Shown in pieces: positions 33,957 to 43,123 of a DNA stretch of 64,000 nt. Positions within the stretch are counted from its first letter, which is position 1. Each line of letters begins with the position of its first letter. This DNA comes from Eubacterium barkeri. GTDB lineage: Bacteria > Bacillota > Clostridia > Eubacteriales > Eubacteriaceae. The stretch spans positions 62,001 through 126,000 of the forward strand of contig NZ_FNOU01000004.1 in assembly GCF_900107125.1 (NCBI RefSeq), read 5' to 3'. The position numbers and the translations under genes are program-made. The notes under the pieces were generated by a model. It was given only the letters and a program-made list of their open reading frames with translations, did not search any database and had not been told where the DNA came from.

Positions 33957-34007
33957 TGGTAGTTTATAAAGAAGATAAGGGCACTTGGTGAGTGATTTAT
34001 CGCTATA
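33957..34007 (+). pseudogene. Tyrosine integrase, N-terminal remnant
   Basis: It starts one base after the excisionase-like stop with MVVYKEDKGTW, then TGA, then VIYRY and another stop. This matches the usual GTWRVIYRYTDW start of Tn916-type integrases, with CGA changed to TGA. Nothing of the catalytic domain is left before the right repeat at 34057. The order xis-int-att is that of an integrated element end. Confidence 0.7.
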
Positions 34008-34056
34008 TCTAACTATTCCTTTATCGGATAGTAAGCGAAGCTGCTATCAGCGTTGA

Positions 34057-34103
34057 TAAATGAAAGAAACCCGCAATACCTTTATTTAAAAGGATTGCGG
34101 GTT
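34057..34103. repeat. Right copy of the guaA terminator repeat (putative attR)
   Basis: This segment carries a CCCGCAAT...ATTGCGGG hairpin with flanking A- and T-runs. It is a near-copy of 32136-32184, and its stem is the more regular of the two. It still serves as a terminator for the converging glycosyltransferase gene on the minus strand. Confidence 0.75.
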
Positions 34104-34118
34104 TTTATGTTGATCATA

Positions 34119-35363
34119 TTATTTTCCAAGTTCAAGCTGGGACATGCTGATGCTCTGGGTATGCTCAATGGGTTCCCAGGTCTCAATGGGCTTCACCACA
34201 CAGACGATGTTGATGAAGATCCAGGAGAAGAAGAAAAACCAGAAGGAGAAGAAGGAATAATTCTTAACCTGCTTAAGTTGATGATGCTCCAGCTTTACCA
34301 CCATGGCCGTGAAGAGGAAGCTGATAAAGATCCCGCCGACGCTGAAAATAATCGCGAAGGTCAAGGCATCAGACCACACCTGGGTATTCACAAACAAAAG
34401 GCTTAGGATGATAAAGGAGCATACGCTGTAAATCGCCGTTAAAACCTGAACCAGTGGAGCACTTAAGTACAAAATCATATCGGCACAGCCCCAATTCTTC
34501 GTTTCTTTAAAAGCCTTCCACAGCAGCGGCGAGTAATGGACGAAGCACTGGATGGTTCCTGTGGACCAGCGCTTACGCTGCTTCCAGGAGGTTTCAAAGG
34601 TCAGGGGATGCTCATCGTAGGTCAGAGCCTCTGGGACCCAGGCAACCCGGCGCCCCTTCATAATGGACTGGGTGGTAAATTCAATATCCTCGGTCATGCT
34701 GAAGGTTCGAAAGCCACCATCCCGAAGGACATCCGCGGCAACCATGAAGCCTGTACCGTTTAAAGCAGCAGACATCCCGATGGAGTAACGAGCCAGGTTC
34801 ATAAAACGGTTGAGGGTCCAATAAAAGATGGACTGACAGCCAGAAATCCAGGAATCCTTGGGGTTTTTGGCATCCCGATAGCCCTGGGCAATGGTTTCAC
34901 CAGCGCACAGCGCATTATTCATGGCACCGAAGAAACCAGGGTCCACTAAATTATCGGCATCAAAGACACAAAAGGCATCGTAAATATCATTTTCTGCAAA
35001 GGTGGCATCAAAGAATTGTTCGAGTGCAGCCCCCTTCGAGCGGACTTCTTGGGTACAATGGAAAACTTTAGCACCATGGGCCAAGGCAACAGCTTCGGTA
35101 TCATCGGTACAATTATTCGGCAGAACGTAGACATCCAACAGCTCGGTGGGATAATCCTGCTTTTTCAAGGTATCAATCAGGTTTCCAATAACCTGTCCCT
35201 CATTCCGTGCGGCGATGACGGCAGCAAACCGATTGGTGGGGGGTGCCACCTCAAATTGATTGTGCTTTCGATAGCCCACTAGCCCGATGACCATATAATA
35301 GATCCCATAGGCGAAGAATGGAGCGCCCAGTACAAATAAGGCGACATAGATGAAATTGACCAT
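34119..35363 (-). CDS. Family 2 membrane glycosyltransferase
   Basis: A 414-residue inverting GT-A glycosyltransferase of the processive (cellulose/hyaluronan/N-acetylglucosamine synthase-like) kind. One N-terminal membrane helix (about 5-28) leads to the catalytic domain, with AARNE, VFDADN (DxD), SMTEDIEF (TED) and QRKRWS (QxxRW). Three or four C-terminal helices (about 285-385) follow. It should polymerise or transfer a sugar at the cytoplasmic membrane, for an exopolysaccharide or a lipid-linked glycan. No polysaccharide cluster surrounds it. GAAAGAGG precedes the ATG. Confidence 0.85.
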   Translation of the reverse strand: MVNFIYVALFVLGAPFFAYGIYYMVIGLVGYRKHNQFEVAPPTNRFAAVIAARNEGQVIGNLIDTLKKQDYPTELLDVYVLPNNCTDDTEAVALAHGAKVFHCTQEVRSKGAALEQFFDATFAENDIYDAFCVFDADNLVDPGFFGAMNNALCAGETIAQGYRDAKNPKDSWISGCQSIFYWTLNRFMNLARYSIGMSAALNGTGFMVAADVLRDGGFRTFSMTEDIEFTTQSIMKGRRVAWVPEALTYDEHPLTFETSWKQRKRWSTGTIQCFVHYSPLLWKAFKETKNWGCADMILYLSAPLVQVLTAIYSVCSFIILSLLFVNTQVWSDALTFAIIFSVGGIFISFLFTAMVVKLEHHQLKQVKNYSFFSFWFFFFSWIFINIVCVVKPIETWEPIEHTQSISMSQLELGK

Positions 35364-35422
35364 TAATCGAACCTCTTTCTTTCTTAATTAGTGCTTTAGG
35401 GTAACCTTTAAATTAGCTTATA

Positions 35423-35435
35423 ATGTAACTTACAT
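35423..35435. promoter_or_regulatory. Palindrome upstream of the glycosyltransferase gene
   Basis: ATGTAACTTACAT is a perfect 13-base palindrome about 60 bases before the start codon, beside a TATAA-like box. It may be a repressor site. The rest of the 235-base gap (35364-35598) shows only the ABC operon terminator. Confidence 0.4.
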
Positions 35436-35560
35436 CATTTTAGCATCATCCCCTGACAAGCGCAAGGTGATTCTTTAAAAAGTTTGAAAATTTAAAGGAA
35501 ACAGAAAGGTTCGGTCATTATAATATTTTGTTTTCACATGATAAAGTTTTCATTAAGAAA

Positions 35561-35586
35561 AGAGCCATTGCCGAAGCAATGGCTCT
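35561..35586 (-). terminator. Terminator of the ABC exporter operon
   Basis: AGAGCCATTGC and GCAATGGCTCT form a perfect 11-bp stem around a CGAA loop, followed on the minus strand by a T-rich run. Confidence 0.85.
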
Positions 35587-35598
35587 TCAAGAAACGCT

Positions 35599-37470
35599 TT
35601 ACGCTTCCTCAAACTGCGAATTATACAAATCAGCATAGAATCCACTTTGGGCTAAAAGCTCCGTATGGGTGCCCTGCTCCACAATATCCCCATCCTTAAG
35701 GACAAGGATCAAATCGGCATTTTTAATGGTGGACAGCCGATGGGCGATGACAAAGCTGGTCCGGCCCACCATGAGGTTATCCATGGCTTTTTGAATAAGG
35801 GACTCGGTCCGGGTATCCACAGAGCTGGTGGCTTCATCCAGAATTAAAATCTTGGGATCGGCCAGAACCGCCCGGGCGATAGTCAGCAGCTGTTTTTGAC
35901 CCTGGGAGACATTATTGGCGTCTTCACCTAACACCATGTTGTAGCCATCGGGCAGGGTGTGGACGAAGTGGTCCACCTGGGCAATTTTGGCGGCCCGTTC
36001 CACCTCGGCATCCGAGGCACCCAGCTTGCCGTAGCGGATATTATCGGCGATGGTGCCGTTGTACAGCCAGGTATCCTGAAGGACCATACCAAAGAGATGG
36101 CGGAGGTCATTTCGGCGGAAATCCATAATATTATGGCCATCAATTTTGATGGTACCGGCATCCACATCATAAAATCGCATGAGCAGCTTAACCAAAGTCG
36201 TTTTGCCTGCTCCAGTGGGCCCAACAATGGCAATTTTCTTGCCCTGTTCCACCTGGGCTGAGAAATCCTTGATGATGGTTTTATCAGGAGTATAGCCAAA
36301 GCGAACATGGTCAAAGGAGACGGAGCCCTCAATACCCTCGGGATTCACAGGATCCAGGGAATCGGGAACCTCTTCTTCCTCCTCAAGGAAGGTAAAGACC
36401 CGCTCTGCTGCCGCCATGGTCATTTGCAGAATATTGGAAATATTGGCAATTTGGGTGATGGGCTGGTTAAACTGGCGGACATATTGGATGAAGGCCTGAA
36501 TATCCCCCACGGTCAGCGCACTGTTCACCGCCAGCCATCCCCCTAAAATACACACGGCCACATAGCCCAGATTCCCGATAAAGGTCATGACCGGCATCAT
36601 CAGGCCGGATAAAAACTGAGATTTCCAGGCTGAGGTGTACAGGGTATTATTGTAGTGGTCGAAGGTTTCAAAGGCCGCTTCTTCATTATTAAAGGCCTGG
36701 ACCACGGTGTGGCCGCCATAGGTTTCTTCGATGGTCCCGTTGATATGTCCCAGATATTCCTGCTGACGGCCAAAGTGGACCTGGGATTTTTTAACCACCA
36801 TAATAATGAAGATAAAGGATAAGGGGATGATGCACAGAGCCACCAGGGTCATTTGCCAGCTAATGGAGATCATCATCACCAGAATACCGATGAGGGTGGT
36901 CACCGAGGTGATAATCTGGGTGAGACTTTGGTTTAAAGTCTGGTTGATGGTTTCAATATCGTTGGTCAGGAAGGAGAGCACTTCCCCATAGGTCGTTTTG
37001 TCAAAATATTTAAAGGGTAAGCGGTTAATCTTAGCGAAAACATCCTCCCGAAGGCGATAGGTCACCTTCATGGAGATACCGGTCATAATGTATCCCTGGA
37101 TGTAAGAAAACAGGGCGGAGATCAGGTAAAGTCCCACTAAAATCAGGATGATTTTTCCGATATAGTTAAAATCGATACCGGAGCCAGTATTGGCGATGAT
37201 ATTCATGACCCCTTCAAAAATCTTTGTGGTAGCCTGTCCTAAAATCTTAGGCCCGACGATGGTGAAGACGGTGGAGGCGATGGCGAAGATCAGAACCAAG
37301 GCCACTGCAAATTTATACCGTCCAAGATAGGCCACCAGCTTTTTGAAGGTACCCTTAAAGTCCTTCGCCTTTTCACCGGGTACCATGGCACCTGGGCCAT
37401 GGCCACCACCCATGGGGCCTCTGCGGCGAGGACCGCGTGGTGTCGCATCTTTAGTAATTTTCTTAGGCAT
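35599..37470 (-). CDS. Heterodimeric ABC exporter, catalytically complete half
   Basis: 623 residues. A basic, Gly/Pro-rich N-terminus (PRGPRRRGPMGGGHG) is followed by a six-helix exporter domain (about 50-350) and an ATPase domain. Walker A is GPTGAGKTT and Walker B is ILILDEATSSVD, with the normal catalytic Glu. The signature motif is unusual, NVSQGQKQ in place of LSGGQ, as in one half of heterodimeric exporters. The ATG at 37470 has AGAGGAGG upstream and overlaps the end of the partner gene by eight bases. Substrates are probably drugs or lipids. Confidence 0.9.
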   Translation of the reverse strand: MPKKITKDATPRGPRRRGPMGGGHGPGAMVPGEKAKDFKGTFKKLVAYLGRYKFAVALVLIFAIASTVFTIVGPKILGQATTKIFEGVMNIIANTGSGIDFNYIGKIILILVGLYLISALFSYIQGYIMTGISMKVTYRLREDVFAKINRLPFKYFDKTTYGEVLSFLTNDIETINQTLNQSLTQIITSVTTLIGILVMMISISWQMTLVALCIIPLSFIFIIMVVKKSQVHFGRQQEYLGHINGTIEETYGGHTVVQAFNNEEAAFETFDHYNNTLYTSAWKSQFLSGLMMPVMTFIGNLGYVAVCILGGWLAVNSALTVGDIQAFIQYVRQFNQPITQIANISNILQMTMAAAERVFTFLEEEEEVPDSLDPVNPEGIEGSVSFDHVRFGYTPDKTIIKDFSAQVEQGKKIAIVGPTGAGKTTLVKLLMRFYDVDAGTIKIDGHNIMDFRRNDLRHLFGMVLQDTWLYNGTIADNIRYGKLGASDAEVERAAKIAQVDHFVHTLPDGYNMVLGEDANNVSQGQKQLLTIARAVLADPKILILDEATSSVDTRTESLIQKAMDNLMVGRTSFVIAHRLSTIKNADLILVLKDGDIVEQGTHTELLAQSGFYADLYNSQFEEA

Positions 37471-39775
37471 TGGCGAGTTCCTCCTCTGATAATTGTGAAT
37501 AGGCAATTTCCCGATAGGTTTCACAGGTTTTTAAAAGCTGGGCATGGGTTCCTTTGCCCACCATTCGGCCTTCATCCAAAACGATGATTTGTTCGGCATT
37601 CATAATGGTGTTGATTCGTTGGGCTACAATGAGTACTGTCGCATTTTCGGTATACTCCTTTAGCGCGGAACGCAGGGCCACATCTGTTTTAAAATCCAGG
37701 GCAGAAAAGCTGTCATCAAAGATATAGACATCTGGTTTTTTTGTGAGGGCTCTGGCAATGGACAGCCGCTGCTTTTGTCCGCCGGAGACATTGGCGCCGC
37801 CCTGGGCGATTTCCCGGGCGTACCCGTCCTCCTCGGATTCAATGAAACCCGCTGCCTGGGCAATATCTGCGGCCACCCGAATATCTGCGTTCGAAGCATC
37901 AGGTCTTCCATAACGCAGGTTAGAGTCAATGGTGCCGGAGAACAGCACCCCTTTTTGAGGAACGTAACCGATGTGATCCCGGAGCTCATGGAGGGTTACG
38001 TCCCGGATGTCCGTGCCGTCCAAGGTAATGCGGCCAGCGGTCACATCATAAAACCGGGGAATCAGATTGATGAGGGTTGATTTACCGGAACCTGTCGAGC
38101 CAATGAAGGCAGTGGTCTGTCCGGGGACAGCCTCAAAGCTAATGGCGTAGAGAACATCTTCATCGGCACCGTCGTAACGGAAGCTGACATCGTCAAAGAC
38201 CATTTTCCCAGGGTTCTTTCCCGGGAAGTGGACCGGTGTGACGGGGTCCTTGATGGCGGGTTCCACATCCAGGACTTCTGCGATACGATCACCCGAGACA
38301 GAGGCCCGGGGAATCATAATGAACATCATGGAAATCATGAGGAAAGACATGATAATCTGCATGGCGTACTGCATAAAGGCCATCATATCACCGACCTGCA
38401 TGGTGGATGCTGCAATCTGATGGGCACCAACCCAGACAATGACAAGGGTAATACCGTTCATAATCAGCATCATGGCAGGCATCATAAAGACCATGGCCCG
38501 ATTGACAAAGAGGTTATTCTGGGTAACCCGGGTGTTCTCTTCCTTAAAACGATCCTTTTCAAAGGCTTGATTGCCAAAGGCCCGGATAACGGACATACCG
38601 TTTAAGTTTTCCCGCATGACCAGATTCAGGCGGTCCACCAGTTTTTGGATAATCTTAAATCGAGGCATGACCAATGAGAAGACGATACTGATCATTCCAA
38701 TAAGCACAAGGACGGCTACGGCGATAATCCAGCTCATGGAGGAGCTTTGACGGATAGCCATGATGATGCCGCCGATTCCCATAATGGGGGCATAGCAAAG
38801 CAGCCGAATCCCCATGATCAGCATGGTCTGGAGCTGGGTGATGTCATTGGTGCTCCGGGTAATCAGAGAAGCCGTAGAGAAACGGTTGAATTCAGAATTG
38901 GAGAAGGATTCCACCTTCTTAAAGATATCCCGCCGGAGGGTTTGGGAGGCACCTGCCGCAATTTTAGCGGAGAACAAACCGACAATGATGGCAGCGGTGA
39001 TACCCAAAAGGGATAAGCCTAGCATGTACAGACCGATTCTGAGGATATACATGGTCTGAATATGCCCGGTATTCATCCCCAGTTCGGAGTAGAACATCTT
39101 GGTGAGCATGGCTCCGGTCTGATTCCGGGTGGATTCCGGTGTGTTTAAGGCCTTAGTTCGAGCCGCATCAAAGGCATCCTGGGGCAGTGTTTTAAGCATT
39201 GGGGTTAGCGGGTAAATTTGGGAAATGTCCATTTCGTCCAGATTTCCGCTCATGTTTGCGGCGCTAAAATCCATGGTATCCATTTTAGGGGTGTCCTGAC
39301 TTTGGGCAGCCAGGCCACTGGGGGCCATGCCCATGGCAGCGGTTTTAAGCTGCTCCTGACTATCCTTATCCTGGATGAAATTGATAAAGGTCCAGTCCGC
39401 TTCACCGAAAATAGTATCTAAGGTGGACCAGCTACCCTTTGAGGTGTTGGTCAAAAGATAAACCGAATGATCATTGAGCAGCGGATAGTCCTTCTTCTGG
39501 GATTCAGTGGCATCCTCTGGTGTGATGGATTCATAGGCCTCAGATACGGTTTTTTGCTGATCTTCGGTCATAAAAGTGGTTATAAAATCATAACCATCGG
39601 CACTGATTGCCTCCGGTGCGGCATGCTCGATGCCCCCCTGTTGAATCCCGACATTGATAATATCAGACATGAAATTAGGCAGGTTAAGATCGGACATGGC
39701 CTGGATGAATAACAAAATGACGCACATGATGAGTAGGCCAGTAAAGGGTTTAAGATATTTCTTAAGCTTTGTCAT
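37463..39775 (-). CDS. Heterodimeric ABC exporter, half with degenerate ATP site and large outer domain
   Basis: 770 residues from the ATG at 39775 (AAGGAGA upstream). Between the first and second membrane helices (about 36-245) lies an extracytoplasmic insert of roughly 210 residues, rich in Asp, Met and Gln, which ordinary exporters lack. The ATPase domain has Walker A GSTGSGKST and signature NVSGGQKQ. Walker B reads VYIFDDSFSALD, with Asp where the catalytic Glu should be, the mark of the degenerate site in heterodimers. It overlaps the MarR gene by 14 bases, so regulator and exporter share one mRNA. Confidence 0.88.
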   Translation of the reverse strand: MTKLKKYLKPFTGLLIMCVILLFIQAMSDLNLPNFMSDIINVGIQQGGIEHAAPEAISADGYDFITTFMTEDQQKTVSEAYESITPEDATESQKKDYPLLNDHSVYLLTNTSKGSWSTLDTIFGEADWTFINFIQDKDSQEQLKTAAMGMAPSGLAAQSQDTPKMDTMDFSAANMSGNLDEMDISQIYPLTPMLKTLPQDAFDAARTKALNTPESTRNQTGAMLTKMFYSELGMNTGHIQTMYILRIGLYMLGLSLLGITAAIIVGLFSAKIAAGASQTLRRDIFKKVESFSNSEFNRFSTASLITRSTNDITQLQTMLIMGIRLLCYAPIMGIGGIIMAIRQSSSMSWIIAVAVLVLIGMISIVFSLVMPRFKIIQKLVDRLNLVMRENLNGMSVIRAFGNQAFEKDRFKEENTRVTQNNLFVNRAMVFMMPAMMLIMNGITLVIVWVGAHQIAASTMQVGDMMAFMQYAMQIIMSFLMISMMFIMIPRASVSGDRIAEVLDVEPAIKDPVTPVHFPGKNPGKMVFDDVSFRYDGADEDVLYAISFEAVPGQTTAFIGSTGSGKSTLINLIPRFYDVTAGRITLDGTDIRDVTLHELRDHIGYVPQKGVLFSGTIDSNLRYGRPDASNADIRVAADIAQAAGFIESEEDGYAREIAQGGANVSGGQKQRLSIARALTKKPDVYIFDDSFSALDFKTDVALRSALKEYTENATVLIVAQRINTIMNAEQIIVLDEGRMVGKGTHAQLLKTCETYREIAYSQLSEEELANA

Positions 39776-40265
39776 TGATGTCTCCTTCTTTTGAATGGGA
39801 TGTAATATGCTCGATGCCTTCATTATAGGCTTCCAATAATTCTAACAAAAGCCTTGACCTTTCAGATCCCATATATTGGGCAGCATCGTTTAAGACATCG
39901 ATACCGGGAAAGCGGCTGTTGGCTACAACAGCCATTCCGGTATCGGTAGGCTGTACCAGGATAAGTCGCCGATCCTCGGGGGAGGTGAGGCGTTGGATGA
40001 ATGCTCTCTCCTCCAGTGCTCTTAAAATCTGGGAGATATTTGATTTAGAGGTATGGCTCATTTGGCAAAGGGTAGAAACGGGAATGCCGGTGCTTTTGGG
40101 ATCTGCGGCCATCCAGGATCGGGAGAGCTGCCAGAGCAGGGTGAATTCGCTTAAGCGCAGTCCATGGTACTGGTCATCATCCTTTAAAGTATAGGAAAAA
40201 ACCGTTTTTTTGATTTGGTGGAGGATATGGAAAAGCTGTTCACCAAAACTGAGTTGTGATTGCAT
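39762..40265 (-). CDS. MarR-family transcriptional regulator
   Basis: A 167-residue winged-helix repressor (LRLSEFTLLWQLS, MSHTSKSNISQILRALEER, then SPEDRRLILVQPTDTG). It is the first gene of the ABC exporter operon, the common layout for drug-responsive self-repression: a ligand would release it and switch on the exporter. AAGGAG precedes the ATG at 40265. Confidence 0.9.
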   Translation of the reverse strand: MQSQLSFGEQLFHILHQIKKTVFSYTLKDDDQYHGLRLSEFTLLWQLSRSWMAADPKSTGIPVSTLCQMSHTSKSNISQILRALEERAFIQRLTSPEDRRLILVQPTDTGMAVVANSRFPGIDVLNDAAQYMGSERSRLLLELLEAYNEGIEHITSHSKEGDINDKA

Positions 40266-40290
40266 AGGGCTCCTTTCATTGATACGGATT

Positions 40291-40354
40291 AATATTTAAG
40301 TTACTAAAATATTTAGATGCTTAAAAATTATACGCCTAAGAGAATATTTGTCAA
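40291..40354 (-). promoter_or_regulatory. MarR-ABC operon promoter with flanking dyad
   Basis: On the minus strand TTGACA (40349-40354) and TATAAT (40327-40332), both perfect, have a 16-base spacer. Downstream, AATATTT (40291-40297) and AAATATT (40307-40313) form an inverted repeat that could be the MarR operator. A plus-strand TATAAT at 40373-40378 may serve the P1 peptidase gene. Confidence 0.75.
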
Positions 40355-40409
40355 GGACTATAAAAAATAGTGTATAATAGACTTAAGAAATCAAATGGAG
40401 GTAAGGACC

Positions 40410-41372
40410 GTGGAGAGAATAAGCATCAGTGAAATTGAAGGCTTTCGGATTGGAAATGCCCAGGACCTGGAGGGTGGAACGGGTTGTACTGTTATCCTGT
40501 GTGATGAAGGAATGGCGGCGGGATTAGATATCCGGGGTGGTGGTCCGGCCTCCCGGGAAAGTGGATTACTTGAACCCCGGGCAGCCGCCCAGGCCATTCA
40601 TGGCCTGGTTCTCTCTGGTGGTTCTGCCTTTGGCCTGGGGGCGGCTGGGGGTGTGATGGATTATTTTAAGGAACGGGGGATAGGTTTTGATACGGGGATT
40701 GCTCGAATTCCCCTGGTGTGTCAATCGGATATCTTCGATCTTGGGGTCGGCAGCCCCGAGGCTTACCCGGATCCAGGGATGGCTTATGCGGCTTGTTTAG
40801 ATGCCGAAAAAAATGAACCCGCAAGGGGCAATGCTGGGGCCGGAATCGGGGCAACCGTTGGAAAAATCAAGGGACCATCCCGGATGATGAAAAGTGGCTT
40901 GGGAATCTATGCCGTTTCCCTGGGGAAATTGAAGCTGGGGGCCATCGTCTCTGTCAATGCCCTGGGGGATATCTACGACGCAGACACAGGGAGGAAGCTG
41001 GCCGGACTTCTTAATGCAGACCACACGGGCTTTGAGGATTCCTGCCAGGCCATGTACACTTTAACCGAGGCGACCCATGGGATGCCCATGGGGAATACCA
41101 CCATTGGCGCCATCATCACCAATGGCCGGTTTAATAAGGTCCAGCTCGGAAAGATCGCAAGTATGGCTCACAACGGCATGGCCCGGGCGATCCGTCCCGT
41201 CCATACCTCCATGGATGGGGACAGCATCTATGCCCTATCCCGGGGAGAGGTGTCGGTGGATGAGGATGTTGCCGGAACCCTGGCAGCTGATGTCATGGCA
41301 AGGGCTATTGCAGATGCCGTTTTAAGTGCTACGCCTCTTTATGGACTGAAAACGGCAAAGGAGATACTTTGA
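40410..41372 (+). CDS. P1 family peptidase (DmpA-like aminopeptidase)
   Basis: About 320 residues of the S58/P1 family of self-processing Ntn-type hydrolases. GGTGCTVILC, VLSGGSAFGLGAAGGVMDY and the cleavage/nucleophile motif GNTTIGAIITNG are all present. The chain would cleave itself before the Thr to expose the active residue. Substrates are usually short peptides with an N-terminal L- or D-amino acid or beta-amino acid. The GTG at 40410 is preceded by GGAGGT at seven bases; the ATG at 40395 contains that site and is unlikely. Confidence 0.85.
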   Translation: MERISISEIEGFRIGNAQDLEGGTGCTVILCDEGMAAGLDIRGGGPASRESGLLEPRAAAQAIHGLVLSGGSAFGLGAAGGVMDYFKERGIGFDTGIARIPLVCQSDIFDLGVGSPEAYPDPGMAYAACLDAEKNEPARGNAGAGIGATVGKIKGPSRMMKSGLGIYAVSLGKLKLGAIVSVNALGDIYDADTGRKLAGLLNADHTGFEDSCQAMYTLTEATHGMPMGNTTIGAIITNGRFNKVQLGKIASMAHNGMARAIRPVHTSMDGDSIYALSRGEVSVDEDVAGTLAADVMARAIADAVLSATPLYGLKTAKEIL

Positions 41373-41380
41373 AATTAAAC

Positions 41381-41409
41381 TTGACAGATTGTAATAACCA
41401 GATTAAAAT
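41381..41409 (+). promoter_or_regulatory. Promoter of the DEAD-box helicase gene
   Basis: TTGACA (41381-41386) and TAAAAT (41404-41409) have a 17-base spacer, about 60 bases ahead of the coding start. Confidence 0.8.
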
Positions 41410-41469
41410 AATAAATTAGACTATTATGTAAAATTTGCAATTAGTAAAACAGATAAGAACAGGAGAATT

Positions 41470-43110
41470 ATGAAGTTTACAGAACTCAATATAGACGAGG
41501 CCTTAAAAAAATCCATCGAAGAGATGGGATTTGAAGAAATGACCGAAATCCAGGAACGGGCAATTCCGTTACTCATGGAAGGGGGCGACCTCATTGGGAA
41601 ATCCCAGACTGGAACGGGGAAGACCATGGCCTTTGCCATCCCGGCCATCGAAAAAATCGATGGGACCATGAAGCAGCCCCAGGTGCTGGTACTGCTCCCC
41701 ACCCGGGAGCTGGCCCTTCAGGTTGCCCAGGAATTTGAAAAGGTCCTTTCCCATAAACCCCAGGTTCGTGTCGTGGCAGTTTTTGGCGGATCCTCCATGG
41801 AAAAGCAAATCCGGGAATTACGGGGCGGAGCACAGATCGTTGTGGGAACCCCTGGCCGAATTATGGACCATATGCGCAGAAAAACCTTGAAATTAGCAGA
41901 ATTACAGCTGGTGGTGCTGGATGAAGCAGACGAAATGCTCAACATGGGCTTTAGAGAGGATATCGAGCTGATTTTGGATCAAATCGATCATCCCGTCCAG
42001 ACCGTTTTATTCTCGGCCACCATGCCAGCACCGATTTTAAAGATAGCGAAGCTTTACCAGAAAAATCCGGAAAAAGTGGAAATTGCCCCCAAGGATATGG
42101 TGGCTTCTGGCATCGAGCAGAAATATTTCAATATTTCAGATCATCAGAAATTTGAAGCTTTAACCCGTCTGTTGGACGTGTATAAACCGAGTCGTGCCAT
42201 GATTTTCTGCAATACCAAGCATTTTGTGGATGAAATTACCAATGATCTCCAGGAACGGGGCTACTCCGTGGATAAAATCCATGGGGATATGCGTCAGGAA
42301 TCCCGTCATGCGGTTCTGCGCCGCTTCAGTCAGGGCAAGCTCAATATCTTAGTGGCAACGGATGTCGCCGCCCGGGGGATTGATGTGGATGATGTGGATA
42401 TTGTTTTCAATTATGATGTTCCTGATAATGAAGAATATTACGTTCATCGTATCGGCCGGACCGGTCGTGCCGGTAAAAGTGGCCTCTCCCTGACCCTGGC
42501 CAGACGTCGGGATCAGTTTAAGCTGCGTAAAATTACCGATTATACGAAAAAGAGTATTGAACGGGACCTCATTCCTACCAGTGAAGCCATTAACGATATT
42601 AAGGTCGCACATTTTAAAGAGCGGTTTGCCCTGCGGGCTGAGGATGAATCGGATATGGTCCGTTATTTATCCATTGTGGATGAGCTGATGGATCGAGGCT
42701 ATGACCCCCGGTATATTTCGGCGGTGCTATTACGCTCCAGACTTCCGTTAACGGATGCAGAGGATTTGAACGTTACCTTTGAAAATGCCAGAAAGCGTCG
42801 AAACCGTGACGATAAGGGCGAGCGCAAGGGGAAGGGCCGCAAGAATACCTTCGCACCAGAAAAAACCAAACGCCTGTTCATTTCAGTTGGGGCCAAGGAT
42901 GGGGCGAAGAAACGGGATGTCTTAGGCGCAATTTGTGGAGAAGCGGGAATTCCTTCTTCAGCAGTGGGGGATATCGAAATGTATTCGAAATTTACCTTTG
43001 TGGATGTGGCCGATGAAGTTGCCAAAAAAGTTGAAAAACGGTTAACGGGTAAGAGTATTAAGGGACGCAAAGTTAAGGCGGAAATTACTAAAAAGAAAAA
43101 GAGTAAATAG
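41470..43110 (+). CDS. DEAD-box RNA helicase with DbpA RNA-binding domain
   Basis: 546 residues. Helicase core: SQTGTGKT, PTRELA, VLDEADEML, FSATMP, ARGIDV, HRIGRTGRAG. After a Lys/Arg-rich linker (about 435-470) comes a DbpA-type RRM-like domain (RLFISVGAKDGAKKRDVLGAI...), the part that in DbpA/YxiN recognises hairpin 92 of 23S rRNA. A role in large-subunit assembly or cold growth is likely. Names such as cshA or deaD are possible, but the DbpA domain makes a DbpA/YxiN-like function more apt. Confidence 0.92.
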   Translation: MKFTELNIDEALKKSIEEMGFEEMTEIQERAIPLLMEGGDLIGKSQTGTGKTMAFAIPAIEKIDGTMKQPQVLVLLPTRELALQVAQEFEKVLSHKPQVRVVAVFGGSSMEKQIRELRGGAQIVVGTPGRIMDHMRRKTLKLAELQLVVLDEADEMLNMGFREDIELILDQIDHPVQTVLFSATMPAPILKIAKLYQKNPEKVEIAPKDMVASGIEQKYFNISDHQKFEALTRLLDVYKPSRAMIFCNTKHFVDEITNDLQERGYSVDKIHGDMRQESRHAVLRRFSQGKLNILVATDVAARGIDVDDVDIVFNYDVPDNEEYYVHRIGRTGRAGKSGLSLTLARRRDQFKLRKITDYTKKSIERDLIPTSEAINDIKVAHFKERFALRAEDESDMVRYLSIVDELMDRGYDPRYISAVLLRSRLPLTDAEDLNVTFENARKRRNRDDKGERKGKGRKNTFAPEKTKRLFISVGAKDGAKKRDVLGAICGEAGIPSSAVGDIEMYSKFTFVDVADEVAKKVEKRLTGKSIKGRKVKAEITKKKKSK

Positions 43111-43123
43111 TAGGAGGAATTGG

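Larger units (their letters stand above)
32136..34103. mobile_element. Decayed integrative element inserted at the guaA 3' end
   Basis: About 1.9 kb between two near-identical copies of the guaA terminator. It holds two hypothetical genes, a both-end-truncated regulator, a frameshifted excisionase-like gene and the first codons of a tyrosine integrase, the last lying beside the right repeat as in intact islands. Base use is visibly more A+T-rich around 33.3-33.8 kb than in the neighbours. I read it as the internally deleted remnant of an integrative conjugative or mobilisable element. The left part (32.19-32.30 kb) holds nothing else I can identify. Confidence 0.7.
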
